This document shows, in pieces, positions 33,992-42,306 of a DNA stretch of 48,529 nt (its first letter is position 1; each line of letters opens with the position of its first letter). Below the pieces are notes generated by a model. It made no database searches. It was not told the DNA's origin and worked only from the letters and a program-made list of their open reading frames with translations. The position numbers and the translations under genes are program-made. The stretch lies in assembly GCF_021538895.1 (NCBI RefSeq), contig NZ_JADDRL010000073.1, forward strand, positions 1-48,529. The letters run 5' to 3'. This DNA comes from Streptomyces olivochromogenes. GTDB taxonomy: Bacteria > Actinomycetota > Actinomycetes > Streptomycetales > Streptomycetaceae.

Positions 33992-34996
33992 TCAGGCGCC
34001 GCGTACCTCCGCGATCGTCACCGGGCGGTGCTCGTGCAGGGACAGCGTGCAGGCCTCCGCGATCCAGCCCGCCTCCAGGGCGTCCGCGACCGTGCAGGGG
34101 GAGGGGCGGGTGCCGGCGACGACCTCGGTGAACGCGGTGAGTTCGGCGCGGTAGGCGGCCGTGAACCGGTCCATGAAGAAGTCGTGCGGGGTGCCGGCGG
34201 GGAAGGTGACCGAGGGCTCCACGGAGCGCAGCGGGAGCTTGTCCTCGAGGCCCACGGCGATGGAGTCCTGGAAGCCGTGCAGCTCCATGCGGACGTCGTA
34301 GCCCCGGGCGTTGTGGCGGCTGTTGGAGACCACCGCGATCGTGCCGTCGTCCAGGGTCAGGATCGCGCCCGTGGTGTCGGCGTCCCCCGCCGCCTTGATG
34401 AAGTCGGCACCCCGGTTGCCGCCGACGGCGTACACCTCGGTCACCTCACGGCCGGTCACCCAGCGGATGATGTCGAAGTCGTGCACCGAGCAGTCGCGGA
34501 AGATGCCGCCCGACGCGGCGATGTACGCGGCCGGCGGCGGGGCCGGGTCCAGCGTCGTCGAGCGGACCGTGTGCAGCTTGCCCAGCTCACCGGCGTGCAC
34601 GGCCGCCCGCGCGGCCACGAAGCCCGCGTCGAAGCGACGGTTGTAGCCGATCTGGATGGGTACGCCGCTGCCCTCGACGGCCCTGAGCACCTCGACGCCC
34701 TCCGCCATGGTGCGGGCGACGGGCTTCTCGCAGAAGACCGGGACGCCGGCCTCCACACCGGCCAGGACCAGGGCCGGATGGGCGTCGGTGGCGGCGGCCA
34801 CCACGAGGCCGTCCACGCCGGCGGCCAGGACCGCCTCGGGCGAGTCCGCGACCTCGGCCCCGAACCGCTCGGCGGCGGTCTTCGCGGCGTCCATGAACGG
34901 GTCGGCGACGACGAGGGACTCGACGGCGTCGAGAGCGGACAGGGTCTCGGCGTGAAAGGCGCCGATGCGGCCGAGGCCGAGGATTCCGATGCGCAT
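33992..34996 (-). CDS. Gfo/Idh/MocA oxidoreductase, inositol 2-dehydrogenase-like
   Basis: A 334-residue NAD(P)-dependent dehydrogenase. The Rossmann start IGILGLGRIGAFHAE (3-17), the conserved CEKPVART with catalytic Lys (about 93), YNRRFD, and GGIFRDCSVHDFDIIRWVTG with Asp and His typical of inositol dehydrogenases (IolG) are all present. It would oxidise myo-inositol or a related polyol or inosose. AAGGAG precedes the ATG. It is the last gene of the PhyH-SDR-IolG operon, 99 bases after the SDR gene. Other cyclitols or sugars remain possible. Confidence 0.88.
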   Translation of the reverse strand: MRIGILGLGRIGAFHAETLSALDAVESLVVADPFMDAAKTAAERFGAEVADSPEAVLAAGVDGLVVAAATDAHPALVLAGVEAGVPVFCEKPVARTMAEGVEVLRAVEGSGVPIQIGYNRRFDAGFVAARAAVHAGELGKLHTVRSTTLDPAPPPAAYIAASGGIFRDCSVHDFDIIRWVTGREVTEVYAVGGNRGADFIKAAGDADTTGAILTLDDGTIAVVSNSRHNARGYDVRMELHGFQDSIAVGLEDKLPLRSVEPSVTFPAGTPHDFFMDRFTAAYRAELTAFTEVVAGTRPSPCTVADALEAGWIAEACTLSLHEHRPVTIAEVRGA

Positions 34997-35095
34997 GTGC
35001 TCCGCTGCTCCTTGTGCGTGTGATGACTGTCCGGACCTGAGCCGCCGGACGGGCTTTGCACTCCGGGTTCGAGTGGCCGGACGGACCCGATGTCC

Positions 35096-35872
35096 TCAGT
35101 CCAGCCCGCCCAGTACGTTCTGGTCCCAGTCGATGACCGAGCCCGTGACCACGCCGGAGCGGTCCGACAGGAGGAAGACCACGAAGTCGGCGATCTCGTC
35201 CGGCTGTCCGAGCCTGCCCATCGGGAGGTGGGCCGCGGCCCGGTCCTGCCAGTCGTCCCCGGCGTCGTGGAAGGTCCGCTGCGTCGCGTCCTCGCCCTCC
35301 GTCGCCGTCCAGCCGATGTTCAGGCCGTTGATCCGGATCCGGTCCCAGCGGTGGGCGTGCGCCGCGTTGCGGGTCAGGCCGATCAGTCCGGCCTTCGCGG
35401 CGACGTACGGGGCGAGGAACGGCTGCCCGCCGTGCGCCGAGGACGTGATGATGTTGACGATCGTGCCGGACGCCTTGCGCGCGACCATGTCGGTGACCGC
35501 CGCCTGCATGGCGAAGAACGGGCCCCTGAGGTTGATCGCGATGTGCGCGTCGAACAGCTCGGGCGTGGTGTCCAGCAGCGTGCCCCGGGAGGTCAGCCCC
35601 GCGGAGTTGACGAGGCTGTCGACACGGCCGTACGCGTCGACCACCTCGGCCACGGCGGCCTTGGCCCGGTCGGCGTCCGACAGGTCGGTCTGCACGTACA
35701 TCGCCGTGCCCCCGGCCGCCGACAGCTCCGCCACCAGGGCCTCGCCCGGCTCGGGGCGGCGGCCGGTGACGGCCACCGTGGCGCCCTCGCGGACCGCGGC
35801 CCGTGCGATGGCGGCGCCCACGCCCTGGCTGCCCCCGTTGACCAGGACGACCTTGTCGTCGAGAAGTCCCAT
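35096..35872 (-). CDS. Short-chain dehydrogenase/reductase (SDR)
   Basis: A 258-residue classical SDR. The cofactor loop is NGGSQGVGAA (12-21; GG in place of the usual TG), NSAG is at 89-92, and the catalytic set is Ser145, Tyr156 and Lys160 in YVAAK. Near the C-terminus DEIADFVVFLLSDRSGVVTGSVIDWDQNV is the usual family tail with an unusual ending WDQNVLGGLD. It should oxidise or reduce an alcohol on the substrate of this catabolic operon. It lies 15 bases after the PhyH gene. Confidence 0.88.
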   Translation of the reverse strand: MGLLDDKVVLVNGGSQGVGAAIARAAVREGATVAVTGRRPEPGEALVAELSAAGGTAMYVQTDLSDADRAKAAVAEVVDAYGRVDSLVNSAGLTSRGTLLDTTPELFDAHIAINLRGPFFAMQAAVTDMVARKASGTIVNIITSSAHGGQPFLAPYVAAKAGLIGLTRNAAHAHRWDRIRINGLNIGWTATEGEDATQRTFHDAGDDWQDRAAAHLPMGRLGQPDEIADFVVFLLSDRSGVVTGSVIDWDQNVLGGLD

Positions 35873-35887
35873 GAGTTCCTTGCCCTT

Positions 35888-37054
35888 TCAGCTCTCGCGC
35901 CGTTCGGCGCCGGCTCGCAGCGCGTCGCGCAGCGCCCGCGCGGTCCACTCCTCGCGCAGCGCCCGCCGTACGAGGTCCGCCTGGGAGGGCGGGGCCAGGC
36001 CGTCGACCGGCGGGTCGCTGTCGAGGTTGGTGGGGAAGGGGTAGCCCTCCGCGCTCGCCGCGATGACGTTCTCCAGCCACTCCTCGCCCACGCCCGCGAC
36101 CCGTCGCCTCAGCAGCACGGGGTAGACCGCGTTCGCCACCGCCTCCCGGTCCACCGTCTCCATCGCCCGCCCGAACGCGGAGGAGACCTGCAAAAGGTTG
36201 GCCATGCGCCGGATGCCCGCCGAGCGGTTCGCCCCGGCCGCGTGGAAGAGCGCCGGGTTGAAGAAGGCCGCGTCGCCCTTGGCCAGGGGGAGCTGGACGT
36301 GGTGCGCGTCGAAGTAGGCCTGGAACGCGGGCAGCCGCCAGGCCAGGTAGCCGGGCTCGTACCGCTGCGAGTACGGCAGATACAGCGTCGGCCCCGACTC
36401 CACGGGCATGTCGCAGTGGGCGACCGCGCCCTGGAGCGTGAGCACGGGGGAGAGGCGGTGCACATGGGCGGGATAGGCCGCGGCGGCCTCGTTCGAGAGG
36501 AAACCGAGGTGGTAGTCGCGGTGCGCGGTCTGCGCGGCGCCGCCCGGGTTGACCACGTTGATCTGGGAGGTCATCTGGTACGCCGGTCCCAGCCAGGCCC
36601 GCGCGACCAGGGCCAGGATGTCGTTGGCGTAGTAGTCGGCGAACGCCCCGGGGTCGTACAGCGCCGCCTTCTCCAGCGCGTTCCACACCCGGTCGTTCGC
36701 GCCCGGCCGCGCGAAATGGTCGCCGGCCGCCGCGCCCGCAGCATGCTGCTCGGAGATCAGTGCCTCGAACATCGCCGTGGCCCGGTCGACGACCGCCGGG
36801 TCCGTGAACGCATGCTTGAAGACCACTACGCCGGGGCCGTCGGTCAGCGCGCGGACCAGTTCGGCGCGCAGCGCACGGCCGAGGCCGGCCGCGCGCAGCC
36901 GCTCGCTGTCGTAGACGAGGACGCCCCGCTGAACGCCCGTGGCGTACGGGTAGTCGGCGGGGTCGGTGGTCCGCTCGACCAGCGCGCGGAAGGTGTCGAG
37001 GTCGCAGTCCTGCTCGGACAGCCAGGCACGGCCCTGGGCGGCGGTGAGGGACAT
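35888..37054 (-). CDS. Phytanoyl-CoA dioxygenase (PhyH) family protein
   Basis: A 388-residue protein of the Fe(II)/2-oxoglutarate-dependent PhyH superfamily. The metal triad is visible as His178-x-Asp180 in TAHRDYHLGF and His271 in LFHAAGANRS, with Arg277 or Arg282 to bind 2-oxoglutarate. Such enzymes hydroxylate, demethylate or desaturate their substrate. Start ATG 37054 has GAAGGA upstream; a GTG at 37093 lies in the promoter region and is less likely. It is the first gene of a PhyH-SDR-IolG-like operon and is divergent from a LacI regulator. A dioxygenase is not part of the classic inositol route, so the true substrate may be a modified cyclitol; this is inference. Confidence 0.85.
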   Translation of the reverse strand: MSLTAAQGRAWLSEQDCDLDTFRALVERTTDPADYPYATGVQRGVLVYDSERLRAAGLGRALRAELVRALTDGPGVVVFKHAFTDPAVVDRATAMFEALISEQHAAGAAAGDHFARPGANDRVWNALEKAALYDPGAFADYYANDILALVARAWLGPAYQMTSQINVVNPGGAAQTAHRDYHLGFLSNEAAAAYPAHVHRLSPVLTLQGAVAHCDMPVESGPTLYLPYSQRYEPGYLAWRLPAFQAYFDAHHVQLPLAKGDAAFFNPALFHAAGANRSAGIRRMANLLQVSSAFGRAMETVDREAVANAVYPVLLRRRVAGVGEEWLENVIAASAEGYPFPTNLDSDPPVDGLAPPSQADLVRRALREEWTARALRDALRAGAERRES

Positions 37055-37117
37055 CGTCGTCCTTCTTTCGGTCACGGTCGCGGCCTCGTTCACGGGAGCG
37101 ACGCGGCCCTGTCATTC

Positions 37118-37129
37118 TTGTCAGTACAA
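37118..37129. promoter_or_regulatory. Putative GntR/IolR operator TTGTCAGTACAA
   Basis: A perfect inverted repeat TTGT-CAGT-ACAA in the PhyH/LacI divergent gap. Read on the minus strand it is TTGTACTGACAA, one base different over its core from the site at 27862. Confidence 0.6.
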
Positions 37130-37182
37130 ACCCCTCCAACAACCAGCAGGAAGCCATCAAAAACCCCTCAAGGAGCACCGTC

Positions 37183-38205
37183 GTGGGTCATCCCTTCCCG
37201 ATTCGCGAGATCGCACGTCAGGCAGGTCTGAGCGAGGCCACCGTGGACCGTGTGCTCAACGGCCGGGGAGGAGTGCGCGAGAGCACCGCCCAGGAGGTCC
37301 AGCGGGCCATCGCCGACCTGGACCGGCAGCGCACCCAGGTCCGGCTGGTGGGCCGCACCTTCATGGTCGACATCGTGATGCAGGCACCCGAACGGTTCAC
37401 CACGGCCGTCCGCCTCGCCCTGGAGGCCGAGCTGCCGGGGCTGCACCCGGCGGTGCTGCGCTCCCGCTTCCACTTCCGCGAGACCGTGCTGGTTCAGGAG
37501 CAGGTCAGGACGCTGGACCTGATCGCGCGGCGGGGTTCGCAAGGGGTGATCCTCAAGGCACCGGACGTCCCCGAGGTGACCGCCGCCGTCGGCCGCCTCG
37601 CCGCCGCCGGCATACCGGTCGTCACGCTGGTGACGGACCTGCCGGCCAGCGCCCGGCTGGGGTACGTGGGCATCGACAACCGGGCGGCCGGGGCGACCGC
37701 CGCGTACCTCATGGGGCAGTGGCTGGGCGACCGCCCCGGCAACGTCCTCACCAGCCTGAGCAGCGGGTTCTTCCGCAACGAGGAGGAGCGCGAGATGGGC
37801 TTCCGCGGCGCCATGCGGGCCCGGTGCCCGGAGCGCGCGCTGGTCGAGATCGCCGAGGGCCAGGGCCTGGACGCCACGCAGTACGACCTGGTCCGGGCCG
37901 CGCTGGAGCGCGACCCGGAGATACGGGCGGTCTACTCGATCGGCGGCGGCAACATCGCCACGCTGCGGGCCTTCGAGGACCTGGGCCGCGAGTGCGCCGT
38001 GTTCGTCGCCCACGACCTCGACCACGACAACACCCGGTTGCTGCGCGAGCTCAGGCTGTCGGCCGTGCTCCACCACGACCTGCGGCACGATCTGCGGGAG
38101 GCCTGCCACCTGGTGATGCGCGCCCACGGCGCCCTGCCGCCCGCCGGACCGACCCTGCCCTCGGCGATCCAGGTGGTCACGCCCTACAACATGCCGACGG
38201 CCTAG
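37183..38205 (+). CDS. LacI family transcriptional regulator
   Basis: A 340-residue regulator. The N-terminal HTH is FPIREIARQAGLSEATVDRVLNG (5-27), with the hinge helix about 35-50. The rest is a ribose-binding-protein-like ligand domain (PBP1 fold) with YVGIDNRAAGATAAYLMGQWLG and VYSIGGGNIATLRAFEDLG. The ligand is likely a sugar or cyclitol. The start is GTG with AAGGAG upstream. It is divergent from the PhyH operon and probably controls it together with the GntR protein. Its TAG overlaps the stop of the convergent cupin gene inside a single CTAG. Confidence 0.9.
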   Translation: MGHPFPIREIARQAGLSEATVDRVLNGRGGVRESTAQEVQRAIADLDRQRTQVRLVGRTFMVDIVMQAPERFTTAVRLALEAELPGLHPAVLRSRFHFRETVLVQEQVRTLDLIARRGSQGVILKAPDVPEVTAAVGRLAAAGIPVVTLVTDLPASARLGYVGIDNRAAGATAAYLMGQWLGDRPGNVLTSLSSGFFRNEEEREMGFRGAMRARCPERALVEIAEGQGLDATQYDLVRAALERDPEIRAVYSIGGGNIATLRAFEDLGRECAVFVAHDLDHDNTRLLRELRLSAVLHHDLRHDLREACHLVMRAHGALPPAGPTLPSAIQVVTPYNMPTA

Positions 38206-38546
38206 AGATTGATCGCGTACGCCTTGCGCAGGGTCTCGTGCACCGTCCACGTCGTGCGGTCGCCCTCGCGCAGGACGGCCATGTCGCCGGGGCCGACCTC
38301 CAGCGTCGGCCCGTCCTCGACCTCGATGGTCGCCGAGCCGCTGATCACGACGAACAGTTCGTCCGCCTCGGTGTCGGTGACGACCCCCGGGGTGATCTGC
38401 CAGATCCCGCGGATCTGCCGGCCGTCCGGCGACTCCCAGACCACCTTGCCGGACACCTCCGGCCTCCCGGAGACGATCTGGTCCACGGCGATCGGCTCGG
38501 GTTCGAGATCGGCGTCCGGGATGTGGAGAGCGAAACTGTGCGTCAT
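38202..38546 (-). CDS. Cupin domain protein
   Basis: A 114-residue single-domain cupin. The two motifs are degenerate: GIWQITPGVVTDTEADELFVVISG (about 46-69) has lost the metal His pair but retains the Glu, and GPGDMAVLREGDRTTWTVHE (about 85-104) has the final His. This fits the small cupin_3 group related to (S)-ureidoglycine aminohydrolase-like and sugar-binding cupins. Role unknown. A TAGGGT box lies six bases before the ATG, so the mRNA is probably leaderless. It ends against the LacI gene and may belong to the same polyol locus. Confidence 0.82.
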   Translation of the reverse strand: MTHSFALHIPDADLEPEPIAVDQIVSGRPEVSGKVVWESPDGRQIRGIWQITPGVVTDTEADELFVVISGSATIEVEDGPTLEVGPGDMAVLREGDRTTWTVHETLRKAYAINL

Positions 38547-38552
38547 GGGACG

Positions 38553-38558
38553 ACCCTA
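38553..38558 (-). promoter_or_regulatory. Leaderless -10 box of the cupin gene
   Basis: TAGGGT on the minus strand, six bases before ATG 38546; no clear -35. Confidence 0.4.
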
Positions 38559-38716
38559 GCGAGATCGTCCGGCATCCGGCCGTCGACAGAGTGTGGGTCA
38601 TCGGGCCTGGTGAAAGGACACTTCGTCGTGCCGGGCCGAGGAACACGGGCACGCCGAGCCTGGTCACCACCCGCCGGAGTCCACCTGGAAGGCGGGTCGT
38701 CGGACCCGGTGCCACC

Positions 38717-39934
38717 ATGGGTGCCATGTCCCGAATGCCGGGAGCTCGTCAAGTCTTGGTGTGTGCCGCCGTCCTGTTCGCGGCGACGCTCCGGACCACG
38801 GCGGTGTCGGCCGCCGAGCAGCACCAGCAGGGCTGCGTCGTCGGCGGACGGAGCACGGACGGGCGGGTACGGGAGGTGCGCGACCTCGTGCGGGAGGCCC
38901 AGCGCGAACTCGACCTCAAGGCCGTACTGGTACGCGTCACGGTGGACGGCCGCGAGCTGGTGACCGACGCGGCGGGTGAGTCGATGAGCGGTGTCCCGGC
39001 CACCCCCGCCCTGCACTTCCGGGCCGGTTCCGTCGCCATCGCGTACCTCGGGACCATGCTCCTCCAGCTCGTCGACGAGCACCGGGTGAGTCTCGACGAC
39101 CCCGTCTCCCGCTGGCTGCCCGACCTGCCGCACGGTGACCGGATCACGCTGCGGATGCTCGGCGACTCCACCTCGGGCCTGCACGACTACGTCACCGACC
39201 CGGCGTTCGTGAAGAAGTACTACGCCGACCCCTTCCGGCACTGGACCCCGCGCGAGGTGCTCGCCTTCTCACTCGCCCACCCCCTGTGGTACGCGCCGGG
39301 CTCCAACTGGAGCTACTCGCACGCCAACTTCGTCCTCCTCGGCCAGGCCCTGGAGAAGATCACCGGCACCCCGCTGGACCGGCTGCTGCGCGAACGCGTC
39401 CTCGATCCCCTCGGGTTGGGGCAGACCGCCAACGGCTTCACCCCTCAGATCCCGGGGCCCGTGCTGCACTCCTACGACGCCGAGCGCGGCACCTACGAGG
39501 AGTCGACGTTCTGGAACCCGTCCTGGACCACCGCGCCCGGCGCCGTCCTCACCACCGACATCTGCGATCTGGCGGGCTCGGCCCGGGCCATCGGATCGGG
39601 GCAGTTGCTGTCCCGGCAGTCCTTCCGGGTCCAGCTCGACCCGGGCACGCCCGGGCTCGGCACCCGGACCGCCACCTGTCCCGCCACCGTGTGCCTGAAG
39701 CAGACCGATGCCTTCCACTTCGGGGTGGGTGTCATCGTCAAGAACGGCTGGGTCGTGCAGAACCCGTCCTTCGCGGGCTTCGCGGCGGTGCAGGCCTACC
39801 AGCCCGACGGGCGTCTCGCCATCGCCGTGTCCACGACCGTGGGACCCAAGGCGCCCGGCGGCAACACGGCCCAGACGATCACCGAGCGCATCGCGGCCGC
39901 CCTGGCACCGGACCACCCGCTCGGTACCGGCTGA
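38717..39934 (+). CDS. Beta-lactamase-family protein with lost catalytic residues
   Basis: A 405-residue exported protein of the same family as 32263-33579. A signal peptide (QVLVCAAVLFAATLRTTAVSA) is followed by the beta-lactamase-like domain. The active-site motifs are changed: the SxxK position reads Ser105-Val-Ala-Ile108 (Lys lost), the YSN position reads Tyr200-Ser-His202 (Asn lost), and the HNG position reads QNPSF (His lost, about 348). The fold-defining stretches between them are well kept (LLQLVDEHRVSLDDPVSRWLPDLPHGDRITLRMLGDSTSG is split by no gap), so it appears to be a maintained non-catalytic homologue. ATG 38717 is used; ATG 38726 is equally possible. Confidence 0.82.
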   Translation: MGAMSRMPGARQVLVCAAVLFAATLRTTAVSAAEQHQQGCVVGGRSTDGRVREVRDLVREAQRELDLKAVLVRVTVDGRELVTDAAGESMSGVPATPALHFRAGSVAIAYLGTMLLQLVDEHRVSLDDPVSRWLPDLPHGDRITLRMLGDSTSGLHDYVTDPAFVKKYYADPFRHWTPREVLAFSLAHPLWYAPGSNWSYSHANFVLLGQALEKITGTPLDRLLRERVLDPLGLGQTANGFTPQIPGPVLHSYDAERGTYEESTFWNPSWTTAPGAVLTTDICDLAGSARAIGSGQLLSRQSFRVQLDPGTPGLGTRTATCPATVCLKQTDAFHFGVGVIVKNGWVVQNPSFAGFAAVQAYQPDGRLAIAVSTTVGPKAPGGNTAQTITERIAAALAPDHPLGTG

Positions 39935-39936
39935 CG

Positions 39937-40515
39937 TCAGCGGGTCACGCGCACGCCGTCCAGCGCGATGGCCAGCACGCGGTCGCGCTGCTCGTCGTTC
40001 TCGAAGGACGTCGCCGTGATCCCGGCGACCATCCGCAGCAGGTCGCCGAAGTCCATGTCGGCGCGCGCCTCGCCCGCCCGCTGCGCCCGCTCCAGCAGCG
40101 GTCCGCCGGCGGCGTACATCGAGACGCGGCAGGCCTGGAAGATCTCCGACTCGTCGTTGAGTGCCTCCCGCACGGCCCGCTTGGTGACCATGTAGCCCGA
40201 GAACCGGTCCAGCCAGGTGGTCAGCGCCTGCCACGGCGGCAGCTCGGCCGCCTCCACGGCGGCCCGGCACAGGGCGTTCACATCGTCCGCGTAGACGCTC
40301 TCGAAGAGGTCGCGGCGGGTGGGGAAGTTCCGGTACAGCGTGCCGATGCCGACGCCCGCGCGGCGGGCGACGTCCTCCAGGGAGGCCTCCGCGCCGTGCT
40401 CCGCGAACGCCTCGCGGGCTGCCGCGAGCAGGGCGTCGTAGTTGCGGGCGGCGTCCTTACGGTGCGGCCGCTGGGACGCGACGATCTCGCTGACGGGGAA
40501 CGGCTGGGCCGTCAC
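39937..40515 (-). CDS. TetR family regulator of the adjacent MFS exporter
   Basis: A 192-residue TetR-type repressor. The HTH is ASLEDVARRAGVGIGTLYRNFPTRRDLFESV (about 43-73), followed by a helical ligand domain. The start is GTG 40515 with GGGAGG five bases upstream. It is divergent from the MFS gene across a 168-bp gap holding two perfect inverted repeats placed over the exporter promoter, so it very likely represses the exporter and itself and is released by a substrate of the pump. The stop is two bases after the preceding gene on the other strand. Confidence 0.92.
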   Translation of the reverse strand: MTAQPFPVSEIVASQRPHRKDAARNYDALLAAAREAFAEHGAEASLEDVARRAGVGIGTLYRNFPTRRDLFESVYADDVNALCRAAVEAAELPPWQALTTWLDRFSGYMVTKRAVREALNDESEIFQACRVSMYAAGGPLLERAQRAGEARADMDFGDLLRMVAGITATSFENDEQRDRVLAIALDGVRVTR

Positions 40516-40540
40516 TGCTGCCTCCCGGGGAGAGGAATGG

Positions 40541-40569
40541 TTGAACCGGAGGTATGCCTCCGCTATGGT
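40541..40569 (+). promoter_or_regulatory. Promoter of the MFS exporter
   Basis: TTGAAC (40541-40546), exactly 17-bp spacer, TATGGT (40564-40569). Operator 1 fills the spacer; operator 2 overlaps the end of the -10. Confidence 0.75.
40547..40562. promoter_or_regulatory. TetR operator 1, CGGAGG-TATG-CCTCCG
   Basis: A perfect 6-bp inverted repeat with a 4-base centre, lying within the -35/-10 spacer of the MFS promoter. Confidence 0.75.
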
Positions 40570-40585
40570 GGAGGGGTACCTCCAC
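40568..40585. promoter_or_regulatory. TetR operator 2, GTGGAGG-GGTA-CCTCCAC
   Basis: A perfect 7-bp inverted repeat with the same GGAGG-N4-CCTCC core as operator 1. The centres are 22 bp apart, two helical turns. Confidence 0.75.
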
Positions 40586-40683
40586 TTTATCAGTCCGGGG
40601 GACTTCGGCCGTGGGCAGACGTGTACCCGCGGCGACCCCGGACGCCCCTCATGCTTCCCGCTCCGATCCGGAGAGGCTCTGTC

Positions 40684-42111
40684 ATGCCCCGAAAGTCCAC
40701 CCGCCTCACCTTCGCGGTCCTCGCGACCGGTGCGGGCGTGTTCTCCATGCTGCAGTCGCTGATCGCGCCGGCCCTGCCGACCGTCCAGCACGCGCTGCAC
40801 ACCTCGCAGTCCACCGCGACCTGGGTGATGACGGCGTATCTGCTGTCCGCCTCGGTCTTCACGCCGATCCTCGGCCGGGTCGGCGACCTCGTCGGCAAGA
40901 AGCGCACACTCGTCGCCGTCCTGCTGACCGTGCTGGCCGGCTGCCTGATAGCCGCACTGGCGCCCGACATCGGCGTCCTGATCGTCGCCCGGGTCGTCCA
41001 GGGCGTCGGCGGCGCCCTGTTCCCGCTGTCCTTCGGCATCATCCGGGACGAGTTCGCCCCGGGCGCGGTGAGCCGCAGCATCAGCAACCTCTCCGCCGTG
41101 ATCGCGGCCGGCGGCGGCGTCGGCATCGTGGCCGCCGGACCCATCGTGTCCGCGCTCGACTACCGCTGGCTGTTCTGGATCCCCGTCGCCGTCGTCGCCG
41201 CGACCGTGGCGATCGCCGCGCGCTATGTACCCGAGTCGCCCAAGCGGGCCCAGGGCAGGGTCGGTTGGCTGGGTGCCGTACTGCTGTCGGCCTGGCTCGT
41301 GGCCCTGCTGCTCCCGCTCAGCCAGGCCGGACAGTGGGGCTGGGGCTCGCCGAAGGTGATCGGGCTGTTCGCCACCGCCGTGCTGCTGTTCGCCGTGTGG
41401 CTGACCGCCGAGTCCCGCTCCCGCACCCCGCTGATCGACCTGCGCGTGATGCGGCTGCCCGCGGTGTGGACCACCAACCTCGCCGCCCTGCTGTTCGGCG
41501 CGGGCATGTACGCGATCTGGTCGTTCCTCCCCGGCTTCCTGCAGACGCCCGGCTCGGCCGGGTACGGCTTCGGCGCGAGCGTCACCGAGTCCGGACTGCT
41601 CATGCTGCCCATGCTCGTCGCGATGTTCCTCTCCGGTGTGCTCGGCGGCCGGCTGGCACCCGTCATGGGCGCCAAGGCGCAGCTCACCGCGGGGGCCGCG
41701 CTCGGCGCGTTCGCCTGTGGCTTCCTCGCCCTGTGGCACGACGAGCGGTGGCAGATCGCCGTCGTCGCGGGCGTGTTCGGCCTGGGCATCGGACTGGCCT
41801 TCGCCTCCATGGCCAACCTCGTCGTGGGCAGCGTCCCGCCCGAGCAGACCGGCGCCGCGACCGGGATGAACGCCAACATCCGCACCATCGGCGGCTCCAT
41901 CGGCGCCGCGCTGACCAGCGTCCTGGTCACCAGCCGGCTCCAGCCCTCCGGTCTGCCGTACGTCTCCGGCTACACCCACGGCTTCACGCTGCTCGCCCTG
42001 CTCCTGCTGGCCGCCGCGGGCGCCGCGCTCCTCGTCCCGGTCCGCCGCGCCGCCCGCCCGAGCGAGCCGGCCGAGCCGCTCCCGGCACCGGCACCCGTGC
42101 GCGTGCGGTAG
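40684..42111 (+). CDS. MFS multidrug exporter (DHA2/EmrB-QacA type)
   Basis: A 475-residue proton-driven exporter with about 14 hydrophobic segments. Motif A is GRVGDLVGKKRTL (about 61-73). Motif C-like GGGVGIVAAGPIVSALDYRWLFWI (about 140-163) is the antiporter signature of the DHA2 group. Controlled by the divergent TetR protein. The ATG is chosen as the first good start after the promoter; the same frame continues far upstream without meaning. The TAG stop overlaps the likely -10 box of tRNA-Pro copy 3. Substrates are unknown but are likely hydrophobic drugs or an own metabolite. Confidence 0.92.
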   Translation: MPRKSTRLTFAVLATGAGVFSMLQSLIAPALPTVQHALHTSQSTATWVMTAYLLSASVFTPILGRVGDLVGKKRTLVAVLLTVLAGCLIAALAPDIGVLIVARVVQGVGGALFPLSFGIIRDEFAPGAVSRSISNLSAVIAAGGGVGIVAAGPIVSALDYRWLFWIPVAVVAATVAIAARYVPESPKRAQGRVGWLGAVLLSAWLVALLLPLSQAGQWGWGSPKVIGLFATAVLLFAVWLTAESRSRTPLIDLRVMRLPAVWTTNLAALLFGAGMYAIWSFLPGFLQTPGSAGYGFGASVTESGLLMLPMLVAMFLSGVLGGRLAPVMGAKAQLTAGAALGAFACGFLALWHDERWQIAVVAGVFGLGIGLAFASMANLVVGSVPPEQTGAATGMNANIRTIGGSIGAALTSVLVTSRLQPSGLPYVSGYTHGFTLLALLLLAAAGAALLVPVRRAARPSEPAEPLPAPAPVRVR

Positions 42112-42114
42112 TGT
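42109..42114 (+). promoter_or_regulatory. -10 box of tRNA-Pro copy 3, overlapping the MFS stop codon
   Basis: TAGTGT lies 40 bases before the mature tRNA. Its first three bases are the stop codon of the MFS gene. Confidence 0.4.
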
Positions 42115-42154
42115 TGACCTGCGCGATCACACGGAATGCCGGGTGAGAACGCAA

Positions 42155-42228
<74 letters not shown>

Positions 42229-42244
42229 CGTGTGAGAACGCGGC

Positions 42245-42280
42245 GAGAGGCTGCTTCGGAGACATCCGAAGCAGCCTCTC
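42245..42280. terminator. Hairpin terminator after tRNA-Pro copy 3
   Basis: Perfect 15-bp stem GAGAGGCTGCTTCGG / CCGAAGCAGCCTCTC with a 6-base loop, weak T run. It lies between the tRNA and the convergent GntR gene and may serve both. Confidence 0.8.
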
Positions 42281-42306
42281 GGTCGTTGCGGGGCCGTGCC
42301 CGGTGG

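Noticed and set aside
34587..37178. An 863-codon minus-strand frame over the PhyH-SDR-IolG operon
   Set aside because: Shadow frame of three recognisable genes on the same strand.
39937..41979. Long minus-strand frame reaching from the TetR gene across the MFS gene
   Set aside because: Only the last 192 codons (from GTG 40515) form a protein family; the rest is antisense to the exporter.
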